Positions 1 to 7,938 of a DNA stretch of 64,000 nt are shown piece after piece. The DNA comes from Arenicellales bacterium. Its GTDB lineage: Bacteria > Pseudomonadota > Gammaproteobacteria > Arenicellales > JAHEKD01. How positions within the stretch are numbered: position 1 is the stretch's first letter; every line of letters begins with the position of its first letter. Both the position numbers and the translations under genes were made by a program. The notes below the pieces were generated by a model that saw nothing but the letters and a program-made list of their open reading frames with translations, was not told the DNA's origin and made no database searches. The DNA is taken from contig JANQSD010000009.1 of the NCBI GenBank assembly GCA_028284225.1, forward strand, positions 122,629-186,628, in the 5' to 3' direction.

Positions 1-312
1 GAAATATGGGTGATGGATACAAACGGATCAAATCAACAACGCCTCTCGAATTCAGGTGAACGAACGGGCAATCGCATGATCGGACCTGTACTGTCACCGG
101 ATGGATTGAAAATTGCATATTGGGAAATTGATTATGTTAATGATCATTCTGTCTGGGTGATGGATGTAGATGGCAATGCTGAAAAAGAAATTTTAACGCG
201 TGCTGCTAATCCAGAATGGGGACGAACGATTTCACCTAAGTTAACCGAACTGTTTTTTGATTCAAAAATATCAGGACGCGCTCAAATCTGGAAAACTGAT
301 TTACGATACTGA
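1..312 (+). CDS. TolB-like beta-propeller protein, C-terminal part
   Basis: The frame is open from base 1, so only the last 103 residues are present. Two blades carry the pattern W-V-M-D-x-[ND]-G (VMDTNGSNQQRL, VMDVDGNAEKEI), with LSPDGLKIAYWE between them; this is the signature of TolB/PD40 WD40-like propeller repeats. Such domains usually lie in periplasmic or secreted proteins and mediate protein contacts. The final repeat ends with SGRAQIWKTDL just before the stop. The full architecture, signal peptide and partner domains lie outside the window, so the role cannot be assigned. Confidence 0.7.
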   Translation, partial: EIWVMDTNGSNQQRLSNSGERTGNRMIGPVLSPDGLKIAYWEIDYVNDHSVWVMDVDGNAEKEILTRAANPEWGRTISPKLTELFFDSKISGRAQIWKTDLRY

Positions 313-621
313 ATTTAGGTCGATGGTAGGCGGTTAAGCCTCAGTCTACGAGTATATTTCCGAGCGGGACAGAGTGAATCGAGTTAATTATCAGGTGATG
401 GCGATCGCTCAATATTTCAGAGTTATTGATTTAATTAATCAGACAGCTATGAAAGAATAGTGTTTTATCTAAATAATAATGCGATTGATTATTGTTATTA
501 TTTAAAATAATAACAAAATCAAAGACTTATATGTGGAATTCCTTGAAAATTCCCAGTGTAAGCGCTATCATCACTTTTAGTAAAAAATCTATCACCAGAG
601 TAAAAAGAGTAGCACCTAGGA
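313..621. other. Intergenic region upstream of the formate dehydrogenase locus
   Basis: 309 bases without a convincing gene. The left half has no recognisable coding signal beyond a 20-codon ATG frame ending near 460 that matches nothing I know. The right half holds the long AT palindrome described separately (485-522) and must contain the promoter for the torD-fdh genes. I see no convincing Moco riboswitch or terminator. Confidence 0.6.
485..522. promoter_or_regulatory. AT-rich palindrome upstream of torD/fdh
   Basis: Bases 492-516 form a perfect palindrome with 12-base arms (TTGTTATTATTT and its complement) around one base. It is flanked by TTGAT (485-489) and ATCAA (518-522), so the symmetry extends to about 38 bases. 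It lies about 100-135 bp before the torD-like start, where an operator for the formate dehydrogenase genes could sit. The outer half-sites look like FNR/CRP half-sites but the spacing is wrong for FNR, so the binder is unknown. A transcribed hairpin is the alternative. Confidence 0.45.
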
Positions 622-1269
622 GTGAACTTAAGCTCATCTATTCCAGTGAGTGGAATAGATACAAGTCAAACAAAAACATCGCATACAGACGATGACGATC
701 AGGCTCGTTCTGATGCCTATTCAATTTTATCTTCACTACTCAGTCATGCCCCCGGTCAGGATGTACTTGATTACCTCAAACACATTAAACAACCGGATGA
801 GCAAGAATTAGGCGAAATAGCACAGGCCTGGCTTGAATTACACCGGGCCGCTCATGTTCATGGGCTTGAACAGCTGGATGATGAATATCATGATTTATTT
901 ATTGGTCTTGGTCGAGGCCAGGTAATTCCCTATGGCTCCTGGCATATAACGGGTTTTTTGATGGATAAGCCACTGAGTGATTTAAGAGATGATTTAACCC
1001 GCTTAGGTATACAAGCCGATCCCCAGCAAAAAGATCCGGAAGATCATATCGCTGCATTGTTTGAAACTATGTCGATTTTAATTACAGCCACTGATATCGC
1101 TGGCTATGAGCAGCGCCGATTTTATATTCGCCACATTCACCCATGGGCTGAGAAATTTTTTCAGGAACTGCAGATAGCAACGTCTGCCAGTTTTTATAAA
1201 TCAGTTGGCGTTTTAGGCCAGCGATTTATTGAGTTAGAAAACCAATATTTGAACATCCAGGAACACTGA
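622..1269 (+). CDS. TorD/DmsD-family molybdoenzyme chaperone
   Basis: A 215-residue all-helical cytoplasmic protein of the TorD family, which binds the Tat signal peptide of a molybdoenzyme and holds the apoenzyme until cofactor is inserted. Visible family marks are the E-Y-x-x-L-F motif (DDEYHDLFIG, residues 87-95) followed by IPYGSW (103-108) and GFLMDKPLSDLR. It stands first in the locus, ahead of a Tat-targeted formate dehydrogenase subunit that is its expected client. The start is uncertain: GTG at 622 overlaps the AGGAG at 618-622, and GTG 646 is an alternative. The conserved part begins near residue 28 (ARSDAYSILSSLL), so either start keeps the domain. Confidence 0.88.
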   Translation: MNLSSSIPVSGIDTSQTKTSHTDDDDQARSDAYSILSSLLSHAPGQDVLDYLKHIKQPDEQELGEIAQAWLELHRAAHVHGLEQLDDEYHDLFIGLGRGQVIPYGSWHITGFLMDKPLSDLRDDLTRLGIQADPQQKDPEDHIAALFETMSILITATDIAGYEQRRFYIRHIHPWAEKFFQELQIATSASFYKSVGVLGQRFIELENQYLNIQEH

Positions 1270-1306
1270 ACGCATAAAACACATATTTACATATGAGGAA
1301 TAACTG

Positions 1307-1504
1307 ATGAAGACAACTGACGCATCAACAGTAAAAAGACGCTCCTTTCTCAAAGGCGCGGCAGTCACCACTGTGGCGGTCGGCAGCGGTGCTATAAGTC
1401 ACAAGGTTGTGGCCGAGCAAAAGCCCGAAGACAAGGTTAAGCCGAAGCAAGGTTATAGAGAGACCGATCATATTAAAGAATATTATCGACTGGCTAGGTT
1501 TTAA
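1307..1504 (+). CDS. Formate dehydrogenase region Tat-signal small protein
   Basis: A 65-residue protein that is almost entirely a twin-arginine signal (KRRSFLKGAAVTTVAVGSG, residues 10-28) plus a short tail ending HIKEYYRLARF. Small proteins of this type are known immediately upstream of the catalytic subunit in many proteobacterial formate dehydrogenase loci and are annotated as formate dehydrogenase region Tat targets; their function is not established. Here it lies between the TorD-like chaperone and the Tat-targeted molybdenum subunit, with GAGGAA ahead of the ATG. It may be an accessory subunit or help targeting. Confidence 0.85.
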   Translation: MKTTDASTVKRRSFLKGAAVTTVAVGSGAISHKVVAEQKPEDKVKPKQGYRETDHIKEYYRLARF

Positions 1505-1563
1505 CGTGTTTTTAATAAACGTATAAATCTAAGCAACGTAGAGCGAATACAGGAGATTTGCAT

Positions 1564-4431
1564 ATGAAACTGATCAGAAAAAAACCGACAGATATCGAGG
1601 ATAAGTTAGCAGGTGTCGGGCAGGCTATAAATCGGCGTACTTTTTTAAAGCGGTCCGGGCTTGCCGTTGGAGCAGGTGCTGCGGCTGGTGTGCTGGCACC
1701 CGGCAGAGTCAAAAAAGTGCATGCTGCCAGTGAGGCGGCAGAAGGTGAAATTACGGTCAAGACCAGTGTTTGCACCCACTGCTCGGTCGGCTGCGGCGTG
1801 AAAGCAGAAGTACAAAACGGCGTATGGGTCGGGCAGGAGCCGGATTTTGACTCACCCTTTAATTTAGGAGCGCATTGCGCCAAAGGTGCGTCAGTACGTG
1901 AACATGGTCATGGCGAACGGCGTCTTAAGTATCCCATGAAACTCACCGGCGGTAAGTGGAAGCAAATGACCTGGGATGATGCCATTAACGAAGTCGGTGA
2001 TGGCATGCTCAAAATTCGCGAAGAATCCGGGCCGGACTCAGTCTATTGGTTAGGCTCTGCCAAACATAACAATGAGCAATCGTATTTTTTCAGAAAGTTT
2101 GCGGCTTTGTGGGGCACCAACAACGTCGATCACCAGGCCAGAATTTGTCATTCCACAACAGTGGCCGGAGTCGCCAATACCTGGGGTTACGGGGCCATGA
2201 CCAATTCCTATAATGATATGCATAACAGTAAATGCATGTTGTTCATTGGTTCGAATCCGGCTGAGGCACATCCGGTATCGTTGCAACATATCTTCAGAGC
2301 CAAGGAAAACGGTGCTAAGATGGTTGTCATCGACCCGCGCTACACCCGTACCGCAGCACATGCTGACCACTTTGTCAGAATCCGCCCCGGTACTGATGTC
2401 GGCATTATCTGGGGAATGATGTGGCATATCTTTGAAAACGGCTGGGAGGATAAGGAATATATTCGCCAGCGTGTTTACGGCATGGACGAAATCCGAGCTG
2501 AGGTGGCTAACTGGACGCCGGAAGAAACCGAACGTGTAACCGGTGTGCCGGAAGATGTGGTTAAAACTGCAGCCGAAATGATGGCCAAGAACAGTCCGGC
2601 TACTTTTGTTTGGTGCATGGGCGGGACTCAGCACACGATAGGTAACAACAACACCCGGGCTTATTGTGCATTCCAGCTTGCATTGGGCAATATTGGTGTA
2701 GAAGGCGGTGGGGCTAATATCTTCCGTGGTCATGATAATGTCCAAGGCGCAACTGACTTTGGCGTGTTGTCCCATACCTTGCCGGGCTATTACGGCTTAT
2801 CCGATGGTGCCTGGAAACACTGGTCCAAAGTTTGGGGCCTGGATTACGAATGGGTTAAGTCCAGATTCGCCCAGGACAAAGTTGAGGGCGATAAAGGCAA
2901 GCCTGTTAGTCCAATGAACTATAAAGGTATTCCGGTTTCCCGTTGGGTTGACGGTGTGCTGGAAGAAAATATCGGTCAACAAGACAATATTCGCTGCATG
3001 GTCTACGATGGGCATGCGGTCAACAGTCAAACCCGCGGTCCGGAAATGAAAAAGGCGATGGCCAAGCTGGATATGATGGTAATCATTGATCCTTATCCTA
3101 CTCACGCCGCGGTTATGAATGATCGAACAGATGGTATTTACTTACTGCCAGCCTGTACTCAATTTGAAACCTACGGTTCGGTTACAGCATCTAATCGATC
3201 ATTGCAATGGCGCGAAAAAGTCATAGAGCCTTTATTCGAATCACTGCCTGATCATACGATTTTATACAAGTTTGCTAAGAAACTCGGTTTCGCAGATGAG
3301 CTATGTAAAAACGTCCAGGTTAATGATGACGAACCTTTGATCGAAGACATCACCCGTGAGTTCAATCGCGGCATGTGGACCATCGGTTACACAGGACAAA
3401 GCCCGGAGCGCTTAAAACTCCACATGGAAAACAAACATACATTTAATACCACCACTTTGAAAGCTGAAGGCGGGCCTGCCAATGGTGATTATTACGGTAT
3501 GCCGTGGCCGTGTTGGGGAACGCCTGAGATGAACCACCCCGGCACCCCGGTGCTTTATGATCCAAGTAAACCGGTAGCCGAAGGTGGCCTGAACTTCAGG
3601 GCTCGATTTGGTGTTGAGCATGAAGGCAATAACATCCTGGCCGAAGATTCTTGGCCGGTTGGCAATGAAATTAGAGACGGTCATCCTGAATTTACAGCTG
3701 ATTTACTCAAAACATTGGGTTGGTGGGATGATTTAACTGCCGAAGAAAAAAGCATGGCCGAAGGTAAAAACTGGAAAACTGATTTATCCGGCGGCATTCA
3801 GCGGGTTGCAATTAATCACGGTTGCGCACCATTTGGCAATGCCAAAGCGCGGGCTATCGTCTGGACCTTCCCGGATCGAGTGCCCATACACCGCGAACCA
3901 TTATATACACCGGATCGCGAGTTAGCTGACAAGTATCCAACCTACGAGGATCGCAAGCGATTTTATCGATTGCCGACACGTTATGGCTCGATACAGGCAA
4001 AAGACTTTTCCAAGGATTTTCCAATTGTATTCACCAGTGGTCGGTTGGTTGAATATGAAGGCGGCGGTGAAGAAAGCCGATCCAACCCCTGGCTGGCAGA
4101 ATTGCAGCAGGACATGTTCGTAGAAGTTAACCCCAAGGACGCTAACGACAACGGCATTAAAGATGGACAAATGGTGTGGATAGATACACCGGAGGGCGCC
4201 AGGATTAAAGTCAAGGCCATGATTACTCGCAGGGTGGCACCCGGGGTGGTGTTTACACCGTTCCATTTCGGTGGCCACTATGAAGGTCAGGATTTGATTG
4301 ATAAGTATCCGGAAGGTACAGAGCCATATGTTCGCGGTGAAGCCTGTAATACGGCATTTACCTATGGCTATGATTCAGTAACCCAGATGCAGGAGAGTAA
4401 AGTTACCCTGTGTCGTTTGTCACTCGCTTAA
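1564..4431 (+). CDS. fdhA: Formate dehydrogenase, molybdopterin catalytic subunit
   Basis: A 955-residue molybdopterin oxidoreductase that oxidises formate to CO2, most likely in the periplasm. From ATG 1564 the order is: Tat signal (RRTFLKRSGLAVGAGAAAG from residue 24), a [4Fe-4S] motif with Cys70, Cys73, Cys77 and Cys105, molybdopterin domains, and a C-terminal dinucleotide-binding domain (FTSGRLVEYEGGGEESRSNP). The active site reads QARICHSTT, giving Cys195-His196 where E. coli FdnG has selenocysteine, so this is a Mo/W-Cys enzyme needing no sel genes. AGGAG at 1551-1555 fits ATG 1564 better than the TTG two codons earlier. It is followed closely by the Fe-S subunit and cytochrome b. Partner residues and length fit the FdnG/FdhA family well. 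Confidence 0.95.
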   Translation: MKLIRKKPTDIEDKLAGVGQAINRRTFLKRSGLAVGAGAAAGVLAPGRVKKVHAASEAAEGEITVKTSVCTHCSVGCGVKAEVQNGVWVGQEPDFDSPFNLGAHCAKGASVREHGHGERRLKYPMKLTGGKWKQMTWDDAINEVGDGMLKIREESGPDSVYWLGSAKHNNEQSYFFRKFAALWGTNNVDHQARICHSTTVAGVANTWGYGAMTNSYNDMHNSKCMLFIGSNPAEAHPVSLQHIFRAKENGAKMVVIDPRYTRTAAHADHFVRIRPGTDVGIIWGMMWHIFENGWEDKEYIRQRVYGMDEIRAEVANWTPEETERVTGVPEDVVKTAAEMMAKNSPATFVWCMGGTQHTIGNNNTRAYCAFQLALGNIGVEGGGANIFRGHDNVQGATDFGVLSHTLPGYYGLSDGAWKHWSKVWGLDYEWVKSRFAQDKVEGDKGKPVSPMNYKGIPVSRWVDGVLEENIGQQDNIRCMVYDGHAVNSQTRGPEMKKAMAKLDMMVIIDPYPTHAAVMNDRTDGIYLLPACTQFETYGSVTASNRSLQWREKVIEPLFESLPDHTILYKFAKKLGFADELCKNVQVNDDEPLIEDITREFNRGMWTIGYTGQSPERLKLHMENKHTFNTTTLKAEGGPANGDYYGMPWPCWGTPEMNHPGTPVLYDPSKPVAEGGLNFRARFGVEHEGNNILAEDSWPVGNEIRDGHPEFTADLLKTLGWWDDLTAEEKSMAEGKNWKTDLSGGIQRVAINHGCAPFGNAKARAIVWTFPDRVPIHREPLYTPDRELADKYPTYEDRKRFYRLPTRYGSIQAKDFSKDFPIVFTSGRLVEYEGGGEESRSNPWLAELQQDMFVEVNPKDANDNGIKDGQMVWIDTPEGARIKVKAMITRRVAPGVVFTPFHFGGHYEGQDLIDKYPEGTEPYVRGEACNTAFTYGYDSVTQMQESKVTLCRLSLA

Positions 4432-4447
4432 GCGCGGAGGAATAGAT

Positions 4448-5038
4448 ATGGCTAAAATGAAATTTCTATGTGATGCAGAGCGATGTATCGAATGTAACGG
4501 CTGCGTAACAGCCTGTAAAAATGAGCATGAAGTTCCATGGGGAGTGAATCGCCGTCGTGTGATTACTCTCGGTGACGGTGAACAGGGCGAAAAGTCGATC
4601 TCAGTCGCTTGCATGCATTGTACTGATGCACCTTGTGCGGCCGTTTGTCCGGTAGATTGCTTTTATACCACCAATGATGGTGTGGTGCTGCACGATAAGG
4701 ACTTATGCATCGGCTGCGGTTACTGTTTTTATGCTTGTCCGTTTGGTGCGCCACAATATCCTCAGGAGAATGCTTTTGGTGTACGCGGTAAGATGGATAA
4801 ATGTACGTTCTGTGCCGGTGGCCCCGAAGATGATAATTCAGTTGCTGAAACAGAAAAGTATGGCCGTAACCGTTTAGCAGAAGGCAAGCTTCCACTGTGT
4901 GCTGAAATGTGTTCAACCAAAGCCCTGCTGGCAGGTGATGGAGATATGGTGGCGGACATTTACCGTGAACGCATTCTCAAACGTGGTGGCCGGCCCAATA
5001 CCTGGGGTTGGGAAACGGCTTATGGCGATAACGCCTGA
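4448..5038 (+). CDS. fdhB: Formate dehydrogenase, iron-sulfur subunit
   Basis: A 196-residue electron-transfer subunit passing electrons from the molybdenum subunit to the membrane cytochrome. It has four ferredoxin-type cysteine clusters: CIECNGC, CMHCTDAPCAAVCP, CIGCGYCFYACP, and the pair KCTFC...CAEMC. These fit four [4Fe-4S] centres as in FdnH-type proteins. There is no signal peptide, so it would cross the membrane with the Tat-targeted partner, as is known for this family. It starts 16 bases after fdhA with a strong GGAGG (4436-4440). It is shorter than E. coli FdnH (about 294) and lacks its C-terminal transmembrane anchor, which is normal for the three-subunit enzymes of this type. Confidence 0.93.
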   Translation: MAKMKFLCDAERCIECNGCVTACKNEHEVPWGVNRRRVITLGDGEQGEKSISVACMHCTDAPCAAVCPVDCFYTTNDGVVLHDKDLCIGCGYCFYACPFGAPQYPQENAFGVRGKMDKCTFCAGGPEDDNSVAETEKYGRNRLAEGKLPLCAEMCSTKALLAGDGDMVADIYRERILKRGGRPNTWGWETAYGDNA

Positions 5039-5042
5039 TTGG

Positions 5043-5073
5043 TTTAAAAGGGGAGAGTATCTGCCCTTTTAAA
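5043..5073 (+). terminator. Hairpin between fdhB and the small lipoprotein gene
   Basis: Perfect 10-base arms (TTTAAAAGGG at 5043-5052, CCCTTTTAAA at 5064-5073) around an 11-base loop. There is no long T tract after it, so it may act as a weak terminator or as an mRNA-stabilising hairpin that lowers expression of the downstream subunits relative to fdhAB. Confidence 0.5.
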
Positions 5074-5096
5074 TTTGTAGATATGAAGTTTTACAG

Positions 5097-5285
5097 ATGT
5101 TTGCACTAACAAAACATATGAAATTATTTCTAGCGGCTGTAATGAGTCTGATATTTATTTCAGGCTGTGAGCAAGCGGAAAATGTGACTATTCATGAGCC
5201 TGGTGTTTACCAGGGTGCTACTGACTCATTGACAACGGATCTTGCTGCGTTACAGGAAAGAATGAAAAAGCAAATGGATCGCTAA
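5097..5285 (+). CDS. Small predicted lipoprotein in the fdh operon
   Basis: A 62-residue protein with a hydrophobic signal (KLFLAAVMSLIFISGC) ending in a lipobox I-S-G-C, so the mature protein would begin at Cys24 and be lipid-anchored. The mature part is about 39 residues and ends in a charged helix (LAALQERMKKQMDR). It sits between the Fe-S and cytochrome subunits, which suggests a small structural or assembly role in the membrane complex. I recognise no named family. ATG 5097 and ATG 5118 both leave a workable signal peptide. The start of the next gene is 22 bases downstream. Confidence 0.75.
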   Translation: MFALTKHMKLFLAAVMSLIFISGCEQAENVTIHEPGVYQGATDSLTTDLAALQERMKKQMDR

Positions 5286-5307
5286 TTAACGAATAAGGAC
5301 TGCTATC

Positions 5308-6387
5308 ATGAAGACAACAGATACAAACTCAAAATCGCGCCCTAAAAATCGCCTTAGGATGATGACTTGGTCGCTGTTGTTTATCATCATCAGTGCGATG
5401 GTTTTGCCATTGACATCGTATTTAATTAGCACGACTAATAGCTATGCACAGGTCACTGATGATCAGAACCATCGGGCAAACTTTTGGCGGGCCGTTCGAG
5501 AAGGTGAGGCAGGTTATTCGGCGGTTACCGGTCCGGAAGCAGGTGTTTTTATTAATAATGGTGGCCAAAACTGGCGACAGGTTAGAAACAATCTAATTAC
5601 GACTTATGGCGGTTGGGCGATCCTTGCGTCGCTGGGGCTGGTTGTTTTGTTTTACCTTATTAAAGGCAAGATTCGAGTCGAAGCAGAAAAATCAGGAAAG
5701 ACGGTGCCCCGCTGGACCTTGATGGAGCGAACCATGCATTGGTATACAGCGATTTTATTTATCATACTTTCTATCACCGGCCTGAGCATGTTATTCGGCC
5801 GTGCTGTGCTGATTCCTTTGCTTGGCGCTGAAGGTTTTGCGGCCTGGGCATCTTTGTCAATCAGCGTCCATAACTTCGTTGGTCCGTTTTTTACTTTGGG
5901 CGTGTTTGCGATGTTGTTATTCTGGGTTAAAAACAACATTCCCAACGCAACTGATTTTAAATGGATAGCTACCGGTGGCGGAATAATCGGTAACGCCCAT
6001 CCAAGTGCAGGTAAAGCTAACGGCGGTGAAAAGGTTTGGTATTGGCTGGTCATTCTGGTTGGCTTACTGGCTGTCTGCGGTAGCGGTATTGTTCTAATCG
6101 GTTGGGCGGCCCAATGGGGACTCATCGATAATACCCGGGCGACCATGCAAACAATGCATCAAATCCATGCCATTGCTGCCATCATCTGGATGATTGCATT
6201 CTTTGGACACGCTTATATAGGCACTTTAGGTACAGAAGGCGCATTGGAAGGCATGACGACCGGTCGCGTCAGTGTTGAATGGGCCAAGCAGCATCATGAT
6301 CTTTGGTACGATGAGGTTAAAGATCAAGCAGCTGATGCCGAAGAATTAGAAGTTTCTGAAAAGCAGCCGGACGTTTCTCCTACATAA
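5308..6387 (+). CDS. fdhC: Formate dehydrogenase, cytochrome b gamma subunit
   Basis: A 359-residue membrane subunit that accepts electrons from the Fe-S subunit and reduces the quinone pool. It has an N-terminal membrane segment (about 17-37), a periplasmic stretch with NFWRAVREGEAGYSAVTGPE, then a four-helix b-type cytochrome core beginning about residue 98. The expected haem histidines lie in TMHWYTAILF, ISVHNFVGPF, MQTMHQIHAI and FFGHAYIGT. The motif LGTEGALEGMTTGRVSVEWAKQHH near the end is typical of FdnI/FdoI-like gamma subunits. AAGGA precedes the ATG. A tail of about 25 acidic residues (AADAEELEVSEKQ) is cytoplasmic. Confidence 0.94.
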   Translation: MKTTDTNSKSRPKNRLRMMTWSLLFIIISAMVLPLTSYLISTTNSYAQVTDDQNHRANFWRAVREGEAGYSAVTGPEAGVFINNGGQNWRQVRNNLITTYGGWAILASLGLVVLFYLIKGKIRVEAEKSGKTVPRWTLMERTMHWYTAILFIILSITGLSMLFGRAVLIPLLGAEGFAAWASLSISVHNFVGPFFTLGVFAMLLFWVKNNIPNATDFKWIATGGGIIGNAHPSAGKANGGEKVWYWLVILVGLLAVCGSGIVLIGWAAQWGLIDNTRATMQTMHQIHAIAAIIWMIAFFGHAYIGTLGTEGALEGMTTGRVSVEWAKQHHDLWYDEVKDQAADAEELEVSEKQPDVSPT

Positions 6388-6444
6388 ACAGAAATTCCGA
6401 AAGAACAGTGCCGGTTGAAACACTGTCAGTGGCGATGATTTAAT

Positions 6445-6990
6445 ATGGTCATGGACAGCTTCCCACAAGCTATTATTCGCAGTATGCAGCAAAGCGGTGC
6501 AATGACTACTTGTGTACCTGTTGAGTTTGGCGCAGATGGATGGGAATCAGCAGTTTTCTTTGAACTGGGTGGTGACAAATGCGAAGTAGATCGTTTGATT
6601 TTAACCGAAGCATTTGAAGCCTTGCCTATTAGTTTAGAGGCCGAGTTGATTGATCATACTCATGCAGGGGTTGTGATGCTGCGGTTTGAAGTCATGACCA
6701 ATCCCGACGACCCCTTGGCCGGTGAGGTGCTGATAGTTCCGGGATTGGGCGATGTACAATTTGATACCTTAAAGCACCTCTCGCAACAAAATAACTTGCG
6801 ATTTTATTTTGCTGATGAAACGTACAAAATTATTCACTCGCAGCAGCTGCGGTTATCTGATCAGGAGAGAAGGGGCTATGGGCAGATATTGGAACAAGCT
6901 ATCAGTCACGATGCATTAATCAGATTAACTGGAAAATATGATGCGATGGCCGCGTTAAGCGAAGTCGTCAGCCATTATGACTTGAGATAA
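6445..6990 (+). CDS. Uncharacterised protein of the formate dehydrogenase locus
   Basis: A 181-residue soluble protein with no signal peptide or membrane segment. I do not recognise the family. It contains a hydrophobic beta-rich first two thirds (EVLIVPGLGDVQFDTLKHL) and a helical C-terminal third (ISHDALIRLTGKYDAMAALS). It lies 57 bases after the cytochrome gene on the same strand; a small hairpin (ACAGTG 6405-6410 with CACTGT 6421-6426) lies in that gap. Position suggests a role in maturation or regulation of the enzyme, but this is inference only. A conserved-domain search against DUFs of fdh loci would settle it. Confidence 0.7.
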   Translation: MVMDSFPQAIIRSMQQSGAMTTCVPVEFGADGWESAVFFELGGDKCEVDRLILTEAFEALPISLEAELIDHTHAGVVMLRFEVMTNPDDPLAGEVLIVPGLGDVQFDTLKHLSQQNNLRFYFADETYKIIHSQQLRLSDQERRGYGQILEQAISHDALIRLTGKYDAMAALSEVVSHYDLR

Positions 6991-7036
6991 ATAGATTGCC
7001 GAACAAATATAAAAACAAATTAACTCTTGTTCGCTA

Positions 7037-7112
7037 TCATCATGCCGGACTCGATCCGGCATCCACAGGACCCTTAAGAAATACTGGATTGCGGGTTAAG
7101 CCCGTAATGACG
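7037..7112. repeat. Short GTCAT/CCGG palindromic repeat, copy 1
   Basis: About 76 bp with imperfect inverted ends: ATCATGCCGGACTCGATCCG at the left and the complement of CGTCATTACGGGCTTAACCC at the right, each end itself a small hairpin. The same pattern recurs at 13073, 16296, 32039 and 34231. It lies in the gap before the ankyrin gene. Confidence 0.65.
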
Positions 7113-7163
7113 AATAGATGGATTGCCATTTATGTATGATATGTTTTAGAAGCTGCAGATACT

Positions 7164-7922
7164 GTGAACGATATGCGATTCGAATCCATTGCTAAAGCGG
7201 TAGCTCTTTTTATTTTCTTGCTGAACTGGCAAGTGTCAGCAAATGCCAGCGATGTATTGTTTGTGAATGCCATTAAGGCAGATGATTTCGAGATGATCGA
7301 ACGTCTGAGTCGAACCCGGGAAGATGTAAATCTGGCCGATCACTCCGGCAAGACTGCATTAATGGTTGCGGCTAAGTATGGCAAAAGTGAGTTAGTCAAA
7401 CTATTACTGGCTAAAGGTGCGCAGGCTGATGTCAAGAACAACAATGGCGGTAGCGCAATTATGTTTGCAGCAATCAGCGGCGATATCAAAGCGATTCAGT
7501 TGTTACTTCAAAAAAATGTCGATATTAATGCCCGAGGCTCTAATGGCTGGAGCGCGTTAATGATAGCCGCAGCCAAAGGGCATGATGAAGTAGTGAAGTT
7601 GTTTCTGGCTCAACAGGTGGACGTCAATACCCGGGATGTTTATGAGTGGACACCGTTGCATCGGGCCAGTTATGAGAATAGAGAAAAAGTTGTGCGCTTA
7701 CTGCTCACAACAGAGCAAATAAAAATTAACGCCAGGGATGATCAGGGTGCGACGGCCTTGCATCATGCAGCTATAAAAGGTAATCAGAACATTGTTGAGA
7801 TACTGCTTAAGCATGGTGCGGATAATCTGGTTACAGATTTAACCGGTAGAACGCCGGCTGAATATGCGCAAAAGGGCGGTTTTCCATCTTTGGCTCAAAT
7901 GCTCAAGAATTCCCCTAGCTAA
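7164..7922 (+). CDS. Exported ankyrin-repeat protein
   Basis: A 252-residue protein with a cleavable signal peptide (AVALFIFLLNWQVSANAS) followed by about six ankyrin repeats, for example GKTALMVAAKYGKSELVKLL, GWSALMIAAAKGHDEVVKLF and GATALHHAAIKGNQNIVEIL. Ankyrin repeats are protein-binding modules; in the periplasm they are known to guard or present enzymes (catalase-linked AnkB is an example). GTG 7164 and ATG 7173 are both possible starts. It lies in the middle of the formate dehydrogenase locus, just upstream of the ligase-like gene, but a functional link is only inferred. It could bind the periplasmic catalytic subunit. Confidence 0.88.
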   Translation: MNDMRFESIAKAVALFIFLLNWQVSANASDVLFVNAIKADDFEMIERLSRTREDVNLADHSGKTALMVAAKYGKSELVKLLLAKGAQADVKNNNGGSAIMFAAISGDIKAIQLLLQKNVDINARGSNGWSALMIAAAKGHDEVVKLFLAQQVDVNTRDVYEWTPLHRASYENREKVVRLLLTTEQIKINARDDQGATALHHAAIKGNQNIVEILLKHGADNLVTDLTGRTPAEYAQKGGFPSLAQMLKNSPS

Positions 7923-7938
7923 GGTTTGTTTCGGCGAC

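Noticed and set aside
2137..2150. Selenocysteine codon in the formate dehydrogenase
   Set aside because: The active-site codon is TGT (Cys195), not TGA, and no selenocysteine insertion hairpin is needed.
2050..4278. Several minus-strand frames opposite fdhA
   Set aside because: They are shadows of the coding frame, with no ribosome sites or recognisable families.
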